64,000 nucleotides of DNA from Fomes fomentarius (Eukaryota; Basidiomycota; Agaricomycetes; Polyporales; Polyporaceae), in assembly GCA_022606135.1 (NCBI GenBank), contig JABYQN010000007.1, positions 372,001-436,000 on the forward strand. The letters run 5' to 3'. The notes beneath the pieces were generated by a model. It saw nothing but the letters and a program-made list of their open reading frames with translations, did no database searches and was not told the DNA's origin. The translations under genes were made by a program, and so were the position numbers. The number at the start of each line of letters is the position of its first letter. The first letter of the stretch is position 1. This document shows positions 11,887 to 22,715 of the stretch, piece after piece.

Positions 11887-14042
11887 ATGCCCGTCTCCGA
11901 CGCCATCCTCACCCAGATCCTCACCCAGCTTGAGGCCCTCCAGATCTCCCAGCAGACCCTCCAGGCTAAGGTGAGTTCAGCGCGTGCGCCCAATCCGTTC
12001 TCCAAGTTAGGAGCGCACGTCTGACTAGAGAGCGGACGTTGACATATAGCTGGATGTGCTGACCTCTGAGCGCCCTACGAGCGAGCCGTCGACACCTTCG
12101 CGCCATGCCACCACCGTCTCCAGTCCTGCTGCTGAGGCTGATGCCGTGTTGGCGAGCGAGGGACCCACTGCATCTCCGCATCGCACTGTTGCGACAGCGA
12201 CTTCGCCATTGCCTGCTACCAGCAGCTCGATCGTGGAGAGGGACAAAGAGAGGGAGAAGGTGTTGTACCCATCGCGCATCATTCTCACCAGTGAGTCTTC
12301 ATTCTTAGTGCCCGTGGTGGAGGCTCGCTTTTCATCCCTTCGCCTCATGCGCGCTACATCCAAACCTCTCCTAACCTGTTCCCAACCCCTTCTAGCCTAC
12401 CCCGATTCCCATGGCATCAAGCCATACCCTCTCCAATGGGGTGCGTCTGACCCTGCCGTGCGAGGTCCAATCGTCTGCTCCCGTCTCCCCTCGTCCATCA
12501 AGCAGCGCAACGCGCTTGGGGCACACTCTGGTTCATACTCGATCTACCGTGCGCTCGCGATCGCCATGGGCACTCTCGATCCCACTCACAAACCCGACTA
12601 TTCCAAGACGGAGCCCGCCGTGCCGATTCCGCCTCAGCCCTCATGGTCGGACCCGACCAAGATCGTCTCATTCGACCCGTGGGGCCACCTCGTCCAGCAG
12701 GTGTTCAAGCGTGAATTCGACGAGGGCCTGGACGTCCGTCCAAGTATCGCAGTCACGAAGGCGCATATGAAGCTTACGGAGATCGACGAAGTGGCGAGGA
12801 AGGGCGATCTGCAGATTGACGGCAAGATTCTGTTGAAGAGCAGACCGTTGCATAACGCGGACGGCACGGAGAGCACAGCTGACCCTGGCGTGGAAATTAG
12901 CATCAGCAAGGCTGCAGTTGAGCCCGTGTGGTATCTTCCTGGTGTCGCCGAGCGGTTCGGGATGTAAGCCCCTTCCTATTTGTACTCGATCCTCGCACAT
13001 ATCATGCTGACTTCGTGAGGTAGTTCCGAAAGTCTGCTTCGTCGCGCGCTCTTTGAGGACACTGGAGGAATGTACCCTGAGCTTATCACCCGCCCTGATA
13101 TCAAGGTTTTTCTGCCTCCCATCGGCAACTTGACCGCATACATCTGTATGTACCTCCACGTGGTCCATCGTATCCGTGTACTGACCTCTGTCTAGTCGGT
13201 AACCCGGCATACCTCTCTGACGAGTCGAAGGAGCTCACCCTCCGTGTCCACGATGAGTGTATGCACTCATCATTTTGCATATACCGTGTTTCTCGCTCAC
13301 AGACGCTCTGTATAGGCAACGGTTCCGACGTGTTCGGCTCCGACATTTGTACATGCAAGCCCTACCTCATCTATGCTATCGAGGAATGCATTCGCGGTGC
13401 ACAGCGCGGCGGTGTCGGCCTCGTCGTCTACTTCCGCAAGGAGGGCCGTGCACTCGGTGAGGTCACCAAGTACGTCCCTACGCGCCCATCGATTGTCTAT
13501 GGTCTTCCAACGGCGCTGACTGAACGGTACACCTCTAGGTACCTCGTTTACAACCTGCGGAAGCGCGGCGGAGACTCTGCGGACAAGTACTTCAAGGCGA
13601 CTGAGCTCATCGCGGGCGTGAAGGACATGCGCTTCCAAGCGCTCATGCCAGACGTTCTCCACTGGTTTGGCATCAAGAAGATCGACAACATGGTGTCAAT
13701 GAGTGATATGTACGTCTTTGGCCCTCCACTCCTTCTGCGTGTTGCTAGTTGCTGATCACTGACTGTGCAACCTCGTTGCAGGAAATACAACGCGATCGTC
13801 CAGTCCGGCATCCCCATCCTCAAGCGGTACGATATCCCTGGTACGTCACGCTTGTACCCACTCTGAATTAGGTTTGGAGGCTGACCCGGCCGTTCCTGGA
13901 TACAGAACATCTTCTGCCCCCCGACTCGCGAGTCGAGATCGACGCCAAGATCGCTGCAGGGTACTTCACGAGCGGCAAGAAAATCACTGAGGCGGACCTG
14001 GTCAAGACTGTTGGCAGGACCTGGGAGGAGACGGAGCACTGA
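11887..14042 (+). CDS. URC1: GTP cyclohydrolase II-like uracil catabolism protein (URC1 / urg1 family)
   Basis: The nine-exon model (11887-11970, 12050-12290, 12396-12963, 13024-13145, 13196-13258, 13316-13469, 13539-13709, 13782-13840, 13906-14042) gives 532 residues. The C-terminal half is a GTP cyclohydrolase II fold. HDEC at residue 360 followed ten residues later by C-T-C (371, 373) is the family zinc site, and YFRKEGRALGE matches the substrate loop. The features that set URC1/urg1 apart from riboflavin-pathway RIB1 are also visible: a long N-terminal domain with PLQWGA, SYSIYRALA and a WSDPTKIVSFDPWGH stretch, and the segment GGDSADKYFKATE. Yeast Urc1 takes part in the URC route for using uracil as a nitrogen source, and the S. 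pombe relative is induced by uracil. The first ~110 residues are Ser/Thr/Pro-rich and poorly conserved. No other URC gene is nearby. Confidence 0.87.
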
Positions 14043-14271
14043 GATCTGAAAGGTCTTGCGTCCGTCGGCGCAACTGTTGTCAACCGACACAATCTAGGCC
14101 CAACGTTCACATCCAACAATACATAATCCGGATACTGATGCTTTGCCGTCGTCGCTGTCGTACATCACATGTACTCATACATCTCGCACGCATTGTACTG
14201 TAGAACCCACGAGCGAGCACTATTACACAATGGATATCAGGGAAGAGTATCGTACTGTATACAGCAGTCAC
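14043..14271. other. 3' flank of the URC1-like gene up to the duplication boundary
   Basis: Probable 3' UTR of the URC1-like gene. Similarity to the left duplication copy begins at about 14272. Confidence 0.4.
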
Positions 14272-15589
14272 TATCTCGAGGCTGCAGGGTGCGGAAACGG
14301 ACATATTCCCATTGAGGAGGTCATAGAAATTGGCCATTGTGCATTCTCAGAGTCAGTTACATCTTACCCAGAATGAGACACAAGGCATAGCACTGCTACT
14401 CGTCCAACCGTGGGTGGCATGACAGTTTACTGTTGACAAACATTCAATTTAAGATCCAGCAGCGATCTGAGGGTGTTCTACTCGCCGAACAAGTGTGTTC
14501 TCGAATCTCCCTTCGCCCTCCTTCCTTCTGAGTCGCGATATCTGCGAGGGTATGAGGCATGCGTTGGTTGAATTCTCGGACCGGTTTATTGAGGAGTTCG
14601 GTGGAAGAAAGGAAGGAGTTACAGAGTGCCGGGAGAGCGTAGATTTCAAGCTCTGAATCAAGGGAGTGACAATTTGAATGCTGGCGGACGCTGATGGACG
14701 AGAGTTGTATATGGTAATCACTCCTCGATTGGCCCTGATTGCTGCTCTGCGTCCGAGAGGCGTTGAGTTCGTTTCCAGGAAGCCCTCGCGTCACTAAGAA
14801 ATCCTTGAGACCCGACCAAGGCTGAAAGCCTGAGAGTGGGGTGAGAGCGTGGCTTGTTAAGGCGACTCGGACCCTGCAGTGCTGACGTAGCTGATGGCGT
14901 TTATCTCCGAGTGCCCGATGTCAATGGTCTGGGGCTTGTTAAAGTCCACGACGACCTATACGCCCACATTGAGACGACACAGACCAGGTCTGGGTGAGTG
15001 TCGGCCTCTGAGAGATAGCAAACGGTAATTGGAGTCAGCGGAAGACTCGTTCCATCGGAAGAGTACCTCTTCGCGAACGACAGGACTTTACCGCGCGGGC
15101 GTGCTTGCGCTTGATATCGACCGATGACGTTGCTTCTACTAGTCGGGGGCGGATTGTTGACGTCGGTGCTTTCCACCTTGCCCTAAACCCTCGACCCGCC
15201 TGTCGTCGCAGCAGAGGAGGTGTGTAGGATGATTTGCGGCTGGTGGCAAAGGTGAGCAGCAAACGAATAGGGATGTCACCTATATCAGCTTGTCAACTTC
15301 TTCCTGCTATATGCCGTTCTCAGCCGCGCATTCAGGCAGAATGGTGAGCTGTTGCTGTTGGTCGTGCCCGGTACTGGACGCCAGCAGCAGAGAAAGACTC
15401 TCTTGGCAAGTGGCTGAAGTCAGTAACAGCGCGGCGTTCGGCGCGGGGAAGGCTGGCGAGCGCTTAACATTTGCTCACGCTGTTCTTGACTGTTGAGACT
15501 GGGCTACGACTTGTGATTGTTACCACTGATAACATCTTTGCTGTGGGTGTTCGATACCCTGGACCGATTGCGTCATGTCTGCAATCGTC

Positions 15590-16590
15590 TCCTCCACAGG
15601 AGGTGCAGCATAGTCTCGGCCGCGCATTCGGGTCGATTATCGGGGTCTCCTCTGTAGATTGCATCCCTTCTCAGCTGTACATGTGCATTCGGGGCAAGCT
15701 GGTGAGCAGTACACGATCACTCGCTCACCTCTATGTTAATATTGGGCCTAGGCCCTACGCTAGGCACACGCATCGCTGTGTCAGTCGCATATCCTGAGGG
15801 CAGACTGGTCATGAGCAGCCTGAGCAGACAAAAGCTCGCTCAACTCTATGTTTATCTTGGCCTCAGACTCTGCAACTAGCTCGTCGACGTCGATCACTTC
15901 TCAGCCGCGCATTCGGGCAGGCTGGTGAGTAGCACACGATGACCTGCTCGCCTATCTGCTACTCTTGGACCGGGCGATGGAACCGACTTATCGACGTTAA
16001 TCGTTCCCTTCGTGGTCTGCATCAACATGCCAGCCACGAGCATTGAAGCAGACTGAGTGAGCGGCAGACAAAGGCTCGCTCACCTCTTTATCTTCGACTC
16101 GGGGTTTGCAAACAGCACGGCGACAATCGTTTCCTAAATAGACTATACCCCTTCTCAGCCGCGCATTCGGGCAGGCTGGTGAGCGGTACACGATGACTTG
16201 CTCACCTCTCTGTTAATCCCGGGGCTCCAGGCTGTCGATATCGATGGGTGCTTTCGTGGGCTACATCACCGTGTCAGCCGCGGGCCTGGGAGCAAACTGA
16301 GTGAGCGGAAGACAAAGGCTCGCTCACCTGTTCCTCTTGCGCTCGGGTTTTGCAAACAGAACGTCGACGTCGATCGGTTTCCTCTGTAATACCCCTTCTC
16401 AGCCACGCATTCGGGCAGCTGGTGAGCGGCAGACAAAGGCTCGCTCACCTGTTTATCTTGCGCTCAGGCTCTGCAAACCGCCCGTACGTTGACGTCGATC
16501 ATCTCATCTGTAGACTGTACCTCTTCTCAGCCGCGCATTCGGGCAGGCTGGTGAGCAGTACACGGTGACTCGCTCACCTGTTTCTTGTCT
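15590..16590 (+). repeat. Tandem array of ~120-bp hairpin-containing units (array 2)
   Basis: It has the same unit structure as array 1, with hairpins near 15700, 15812, 15923, 16055, 16176, 16299, 16421 and 16548, spaced 110-130 bp apart. The GTACAC-type and GCAGACAAAG-type loops alternate for most of the array. It lies just 3' of the Dicer gene, 0.5-1.5 kb beyond the stop codon. Confidence 0.8.
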
Positions 16591-16746
16591 ACCCCTTGTC
16601 AACGAGGTCGTGGTTACAACTATTTATAGAGAGAGATGATTAGCGAAAGTACAGTCAAAGAGTGACCAGTGAAGGGGATGAGGGAAGATGAGGGGAGGAA
16701 GGGAAGGGAGATGGAGGATCATGCAAGCCTTCCTCGGGTATTTATG

Positions 16747-16827
16747 CAGCATAGGCAGGAGGCTGACAGAGGCGGCACAAGGCAGGAGGCTGACCGAGGC
16801 ATCGCAAAGCAGGAGGCTGACTGAGGC
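16747..16827 (+). repeat. 25-27-bp minisatellite, three units (copy 2)
   Basis: Three units with the core GGCAGGAGGCTGAC.GAGGC, against four in the other duplicate. Confidence 0.75.
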
Positions 16828-17097
16828 GGGCAGGTTGTGATCGGGACCGGAGTCAGCCATAGCTCTCACCAGCCCTCACCAGCCCCACGGAGACACTGGC
16901 AAAGCAGCAGCTCATGATTCACGACCCTGTGATATGGGCGCGACGAAGATGATACTGCAGGAGGCGCATCGGTTGAAATATTACTACGGATATATCTGTA
17001 CACTACACATCGAATCACAACGAATAAAATACGGCACAGCCAAGTACAATTCGAACAGTTCCGGGTCTAGGTCTTCCAATGCCGTGAGTGTGATCGT

Positions 17098-20000
17098 TTA
17101 AGCACGACCCCCCTCACACAACGTCACTGTCGACATCCGTAGCCGCAGCACATCCTCATCGGTAGACAGAACCACCATCTTGCCTTCCTCCGACATTACG
17201 CTGTTGAGGTCCACGTTCTCCGCGTTGACCAGGGCGTTCGCGCGCTCCGCCGCGGTGAAACGCACTTCGTCCTCGCTGACCTTGCTTCGGTAGGACGCAG
17301 TCACCGTCACCATGATCTCCGTGTCGATCAGTACTGAGCAGCTGACGTTCCCCTTAGCCCTCGTGAACTCGTACTTGACCTCCCTTTGCGGCTTCTGCTG
17401 CGCCGCCCAGATCTCCAGGCGGGAAACAGGGTGCAGCACGTCCACGTCTTCCTCGACGACGCGCTCCAAGACTTGCATCAGCCCCAGGCTGCGCATAACT
17501 TGCCGCACCGCGTCGAGGTTTCCGAACGAGTCAACATACACGGCCCCGAGCAGACTCTCGACCATGTCGCTGAGGAACTTCGGCGCCTGCAGGCTCGTGA
17601 GGGCCGCCCACGGGTAGATGACGTCATGCTCGAGCGCGTGGGCGATCTCCTCACCGTGCTTCTGGTAGCGGAGGAAGGTGAGATTCTGGTCCTCGAGCAC
17701 GCGGTGGCTCGAATGGAGGAGACACTGCCAGAGGTGGATCCGCTGGGTGTCGTCCACCATTGTGAGCCCGCTGTCGGGCGACCAGGTCGGCATAGTGGAC
17801 TCCGTGGTGAGCGCGGTACGGAGGCAGGTGTACGCGAGGACATGCGAGTTCACGACGGCCTCTTTCTTGATGTGCATGTAACCCGGGGAGTAGTTCCTGG
17901 AGGAATGGTAGAGATAGTCGACGACAATCATGTCGAGCGCGGAGTCACCGAGGAACTCGAGCCGCTCGAGGGACATCGCGGCCGAGTCGCCTTGGTAGCT
18001 TGCGTGTGTGAGGGCTTGCACGAGGAACGTGCGCCGGGAGAACTTGTAGTTGATCATCTGCTCGACGACGGCTAGTTGATCAGGTAGGTCGTACAGATCT
18101 TCGACTTGGTGCATCGCTTCGATCCGAGCGGGAAGCATTTGCCAGGAGACACCGAGGTCGAAGCGTTTCGCACAGTCGATGGCCAGGTCAAATTTGCCGT
18201 GCTCGTACGCTGCGCCGATGAGCGACTCCACGACATCTGCGAGCATCTTCGTCGAAAGATCCTCTGCGTTCTTCTTCGCCTTGCCATCAGTACTTGAAGG
18301 AATCCCTTCGACGACCTCCTCGGAAGATGTTGGGACGGCATCAGCATAGTGGGGCTTCCACTTCCTCGGCACGAAACGATCTCGGATGATCCACTTGTAT
18401 AGACCCCTCTTGACCGCCCATTTCGCCAAATTTACGTTCGCCACCGCGTGGTCCTTCTTGCGACTGAGGTAGCCCTCATGCCAGAGAGGGAACTCGGCAT
18501 ACAGCTGATTGCTCACAATGAACTTCAGCACGGTGTCACCCAAGGTCTCCAAGCGCTGATAGTGGAATCGCTCCTGGGCTGCAGGGCGGTGATAGCAGTG
18601 ACGAGGAGAGACTGCGGGACATCGGAGACAGGAGACTTTGCATAGAGGCCGACACGGAGGTCTTGTACGGTCAGTGCCATGGTGAGCCAGCGCAGGATGG
18701 ATGGAAGCATGAGGGCGTAGTCGATTTCTTCCCGAGAAGCGAGCTCAACGAAGGCGTATTGCGGATGGAGAAAGAATGACACATTCTCCTTCACGATATC
18801 CGGCCTGTGCTCAGTGCTTGGATCAGTGAAGGGAACGAGGAAATTACGACGCTTGGGAAGGTCTTTGACGACCATGAGCGGATACGTGATCTCGAACTCT
18901 TCCACAGCTTCGTACTGCTCGCGGACATTCTCCTCTTCTTCAGGCGTTAGAGGATCATGATGCCACCGGACGAGTTGCAAAGCCTTGTCGAACTTGTCAA
19001 AGCCTCGTACCATAGCAAAGCTCGAGGGATACGAGAACTGTTTCCCGAAGGCGGCGGCGTCCGTGCGATTAACGGTCTCGCTCTGTCCCGCGATCCCTTC
19101 AACGACACGGTGCAGCTGCCAGCTTCGACGCTCGTCCCAGAGAGCTGCCTCTGGCCAGGAACCGTGAGGCAAGAAGAGATACGAGAAGTTGTCCCTGTCG
19201 CGTTTCATTCGCCTCCCATACACGCGGTGGAACATCGAGTATGTCCACTGGCTTGCCTGCCACAGTTCATCAGCGGTTGCAGGGGCGGGAGAGGCAGGAC
19301 CGATGGACATAGAGAGTTCGCGGTGACCCGGAGCGTAGAGCGTAGGGAAGTCTTCCGGTGCAAAGGTGGGAAGTGGATTACGGGTCAAAAGACGCAACGA
19401 TGGTAGACCCTCCACAATGAGCTCATGCGCGAACCACGATGCCTCTTTTTGTACAATGTTCCATGGGTCCATCTGAATCGTGACGGACGTCATGCCTGCG
19501 CGTTTGGCGATCTCGGCCAGCATGGCCTCCACCTCTTCTGTCTTGTCGGGCTCGATAGCGCTGCTGAGCGGCAGCAAGTGGTTGTTGACCAAACCCGCAC
19601 GATGCAGCTGGATGTATGCTTCATAGGCGACGCGTTGCTGCGCCCTGCGCTTCGTCGGATGAACACGGTCAACGGAGAATTTGCGCAAGCTGATGTTCAA
19701 AAATTCTCAGTACGGGCCATCAACGGCGAGTGAGGGGGTGAACGTACTGCGCTGGAAGTGCTCTGGGTAGAGTAACCGTTGCCCCCCAAGGTCCTTCGCA
19801 TGGTCTCTGATTGCGGTCCTGGAACATGTGCCAACCTTCTACGTAGTCGGGAGGGTCCAGCTCGTAGATAGGGACGTGGCTATCCTGACCACCGCTCGGT
19901 ATGACGGCACAGAAGTGGTTCAAGTGCGGAATCGCGATATCCAAGGTGAGGAGCGCCCTGAGCAAGTACTTGAGTAGACGTACAAGCACAGAAGACGAAA

Positions 20001-22227
20001 GTGACTTACCCGGTAGATGCCATCTCACACTCAACGTAGCCGTCCATTGCGTCTGGTTCTTCTTCTCGTACCTCCGGTCTAGGCTTGTGGTACGCCTCCA
20101 TCATCTGCCTTTCCGTCGCCTCCCACTTCTGCACCACCTCCTGCGGACTGGTCTCCTCGAACATGAGGATGAAGCTGCTCCTCTTTCTCCTAGCTCGACC
20201 ACGGCTCTGTGCCCAAGAGACGACGTTCGGCGGGATATCAAAGCGCACGACACTCCCACACGCCTGGATATCGATACCTTCCTCTGCGACAGAGGTCGAC
20301 ACGATTAGGTTCTTGTCTCCGATCTTGAAGTCGCGTAGCGTGTCAGCCGGGCTCTCCTCGAGCAGCGTCCGCGTGATGTCAAGGAACGCATGGCGCTTGA
20401 AGCTATTTGACGACCCGAGCAGACATCCTACCCGGAAGATCTGCGACGTTTCAGGGATCCGGCGCAGGAGCTCTGCGAGGACGATGACGGTGTCACGGCG
20501 GGTGACGAAAATGAGGCCGCTGTAGTCCTCGTCCATCGAGCGAAAGATGGTTTCCTCCATGATGAGGGCATCCACCAGCATGCGGACCTTGGGTGTGATC
20601 GCTGCGACGATGTCTTGTGGATCTGAGGAAGGCTCCGTGACGTGCACGCGTGTGAGGATGCTCAGGAGGTAGCGTTTTTCCTTCTCCTGCCACGCCGACA
20701 TGATATTGGTGTACGGGTTCGCAGCGAGCTTTGCGCGTTCGATGACTTTGGCGACATACCAGTCTGCGGCCCAGGTGCCGAGTTCGATGCAGATGTCGGC
20801 CGCGGTGCGGGCGAAGTCGCGCAGACCCCTGTGGGTGAACGTGTCCTCCTTGTCGATGACTTTTGAGAGCTTCTGATCCACCTGTCGCCGGTCGTCCCCA
20901 GGTTGCAATTTGGCGAGGCGAGCACGCAAGGACAGGACGTAGGGATCCTCCTCGATGCTTAAGGTCCTGAGGACGACTTCGAGGTTTTGATAGTTGACAG
21001 ACGGGATACCTTCCCAGGTGTGCACGGGTGATGGATAAATGACATGCTTGAATTCCGGTCGATGCACGTATCGCGCCAGCTCGTGTCGATTATCCCGCGA
21101 AGAGCTAATTATGCAGTCCATGTTGACACTGAGTTGTCTGAAACACAACGCGAATCAGCACACAGTATAGCTGTACGGGTTCAGGATGCGAGGGGTCGTT
21201 CCATTCAAGCGGCTCTCTCTCTCTCTCTCAGTCGGTGAGCAAGAGTACACTCCTTTCGTATGCTCAGTATAGTGCAATCCAAACACCCTGTTTTGTAAGG
21301 CACTCAACCAGAGTCGAATACGACTTGCGAGCCGGAGCGGGCACTCTGGGCAGATCTCGGAGACGAACGTCTTTGAACCGAGGGCGAGTACGCGATGCTG
21401 CGTATCGATGTCCGCATCGAGGATAGAACTTAATGGTAGAGATGGTGGAGAAAGACCACTAACTGGAACGCCTTTTCAACATCACTACCGTATGACGGAC
21501 TTGCTGTAAGACCCAAGACCATAGGGCGGACGCGTGCAGTTGTGGCGTGCGTGCGAAAGGGGAGAGGATGATAATGATTCTTCATGATCATGTTGTAAGG
21601 GTGTTTACCAATCGCATGATGCGCTTCGTCAAACACTAGAAGTCCTATATCAAGACCCAAGTCAATGTATCCCTGAGAAATATAGGTTAGCTGATGAAGC
21701 GTCGCGGTATTCAAGATGCTGCAGCATCGGACTGACATGATGTAATGCATCGAGAAGCACTTGAGGTGTGGTAACCATAATTCTGTGTGATGCAATTATT
21801 CTGCGCCACAGCGACGCGTCCTTCCACTGGCCTGGTTCCGAAGAACCGGAAACCATGCCGACAGAGACTGGAATAGCACTCCGGATGACTTGGGCTTGTT
21901 GCTCCACGAGCGCGACTGTAGGAGCGATGAACCACGACACCTAGCCGCGAGTCAGGCGTGAGCGGTTTGAGCTGCATCGGAAGGTATACGCACCTTGCAT
22001 GGCTCGCGCTCGGCTTCCAGCTTCATCCGAAGTACAGCAATGTGAGTCTTTCCTGAACCAGTGTCGAGCGCGATGATAATGTTGTGGCGCAAGCTCTCGT
22101 CGAGAAGCTCTTGCTGGTAGGCTCGTGTGTGCACAATCGGCTGTGCTGCAGCATCAGGGAGGTCCCCCTCAAGATCTAACATGACAGAGTGGCGTTGGGG
22201 AGTGGCAATGGTATGATGAGAAGACAA
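17098..22227 (-). CDS. Dicer-like ribonuclease III (DCL2-like), with an apparent frameshift
   Basis: Six exons (21994-22227, 21737-21940, 21464-21672, 20010-21137, 19748-19957, 17098-19689) give about 1,525 residues. Order of parts: DExH helicase with TGSGKT (residues 56-61) and DEAH (161-164), helicase C domain with [11 protein letters not shown], Dicer-dimer domain (~590-690), a diverged PAZ-like stretch without a clear PAZ signature, RNase IIIa (LETLGD, ~1040), RNase IIIb ([10 protein letters not shown], ~1237), and a short C-terminal dsRNA-binding-like tail. Dicer cuts long dsRNA into small RNAs for RNA silencing. The exon lengths sum to 3n+2, and the frame slips by one base at 18584-18586, just before RNase IIIa: upstream the frame reads LLVTAITA, while [12 protein letters not shown] is in another frame. 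No intron of plausible size explains this, so it is either a real null mutation or a sequencing error. The fourth exon follows an unusually long intron of about 330 nt. Confidence 0.9.
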
Positions 22228-22715
22228 GACTAAGATGGCGCTGCGCTGTGGTTCATTTTTTTATTAACAACAACAAGTGGCTCAAACTCACCTCGGATAG
22301 TAGACCCCAACCGCTTTGGACCAAGTGCCCAAGTTGTAGCCGAAACCTTCCTCGCTGATGGGGTGGCTGCTGGCGAACCCGAGGAGGAAAGAAGTTACTG
22401 CAGCTGTTACTCACGGACGGTTTAAGTGCTGCAGCTGCGGTAGTTGGCCTCAACTTATAGACGGTTGTCGGAGCCTTCTCGTCGGAGTTTCGCTGCGCAT
22501 CGCCGCAGATAATGTATATGAACGGACAAAGCGCAGTGGTAAAGGGCCAGATTGAAAGAGTCCATCGCGGAGGAAAGAGAGCAGCGGAGCGCCCGTGAGC
22601 GCGTCAGGCGGGCTGCAGCCGTGCTGCGAGTGGTCCCGACAGGCTCACCACTCTCCTTCAACCACGACGACTTCTTCCTAGCAACTCACCTGGGCCTCCT
22701 TGGCCTACGAGACAG
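22228..22715. promoter_or_regulatory. Divergent promoter region, Dicer-like / K+ channel
   Basis: 488 bp separate the two divergent start codons, so both promoters must lie here. A T-rich/A-rich stretch occurs at 22253-22275. No specific operator could be assigned. Confidence 0.5.

Larger units (their letters stand above)
14272..17380 (+). repeat. Segmental duplication, copy 2 (contains the real Dicer 3' end)
   Basis: Matching partner of 4955-8260 in the same orientation, about 9.3 kb apart, with many small indels. It starts about 230 bp after the URC1-like stop codon and runs through a diverged low-coding stretch, the hairpin array and minisatellite, then about 280 bp into the 3' end of the Dicer-like gene. 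All of it except the Dicer part lies in the intergenic space between two convergent genes. Confidence 0.8.

Noticed and set aside
12668..13210. 180-codon minus-strand open frame
   Set aside because: Opposite strand of URC1-like exons with conserved residues on the plus strand.
6480..16590. CRISPR-like impression of the repeat arrays
   Set aside because: The organism is a eukaryote; repeats are long, diverged and adjacent, with no constant short repeat and unique spacers.
18560..18630. A normal intron explaining the Dicer frame change
   Set aside because: The available GT...AG pairs here are only about 24-42 nt apart and would remove residues conserved in Dicer proteins.
17098..19700. PAZ domain in the Dicer-like protein
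   Set aside because: No clear PAZ signature could be read; fungal Dicers often have a strongly diverged region here.
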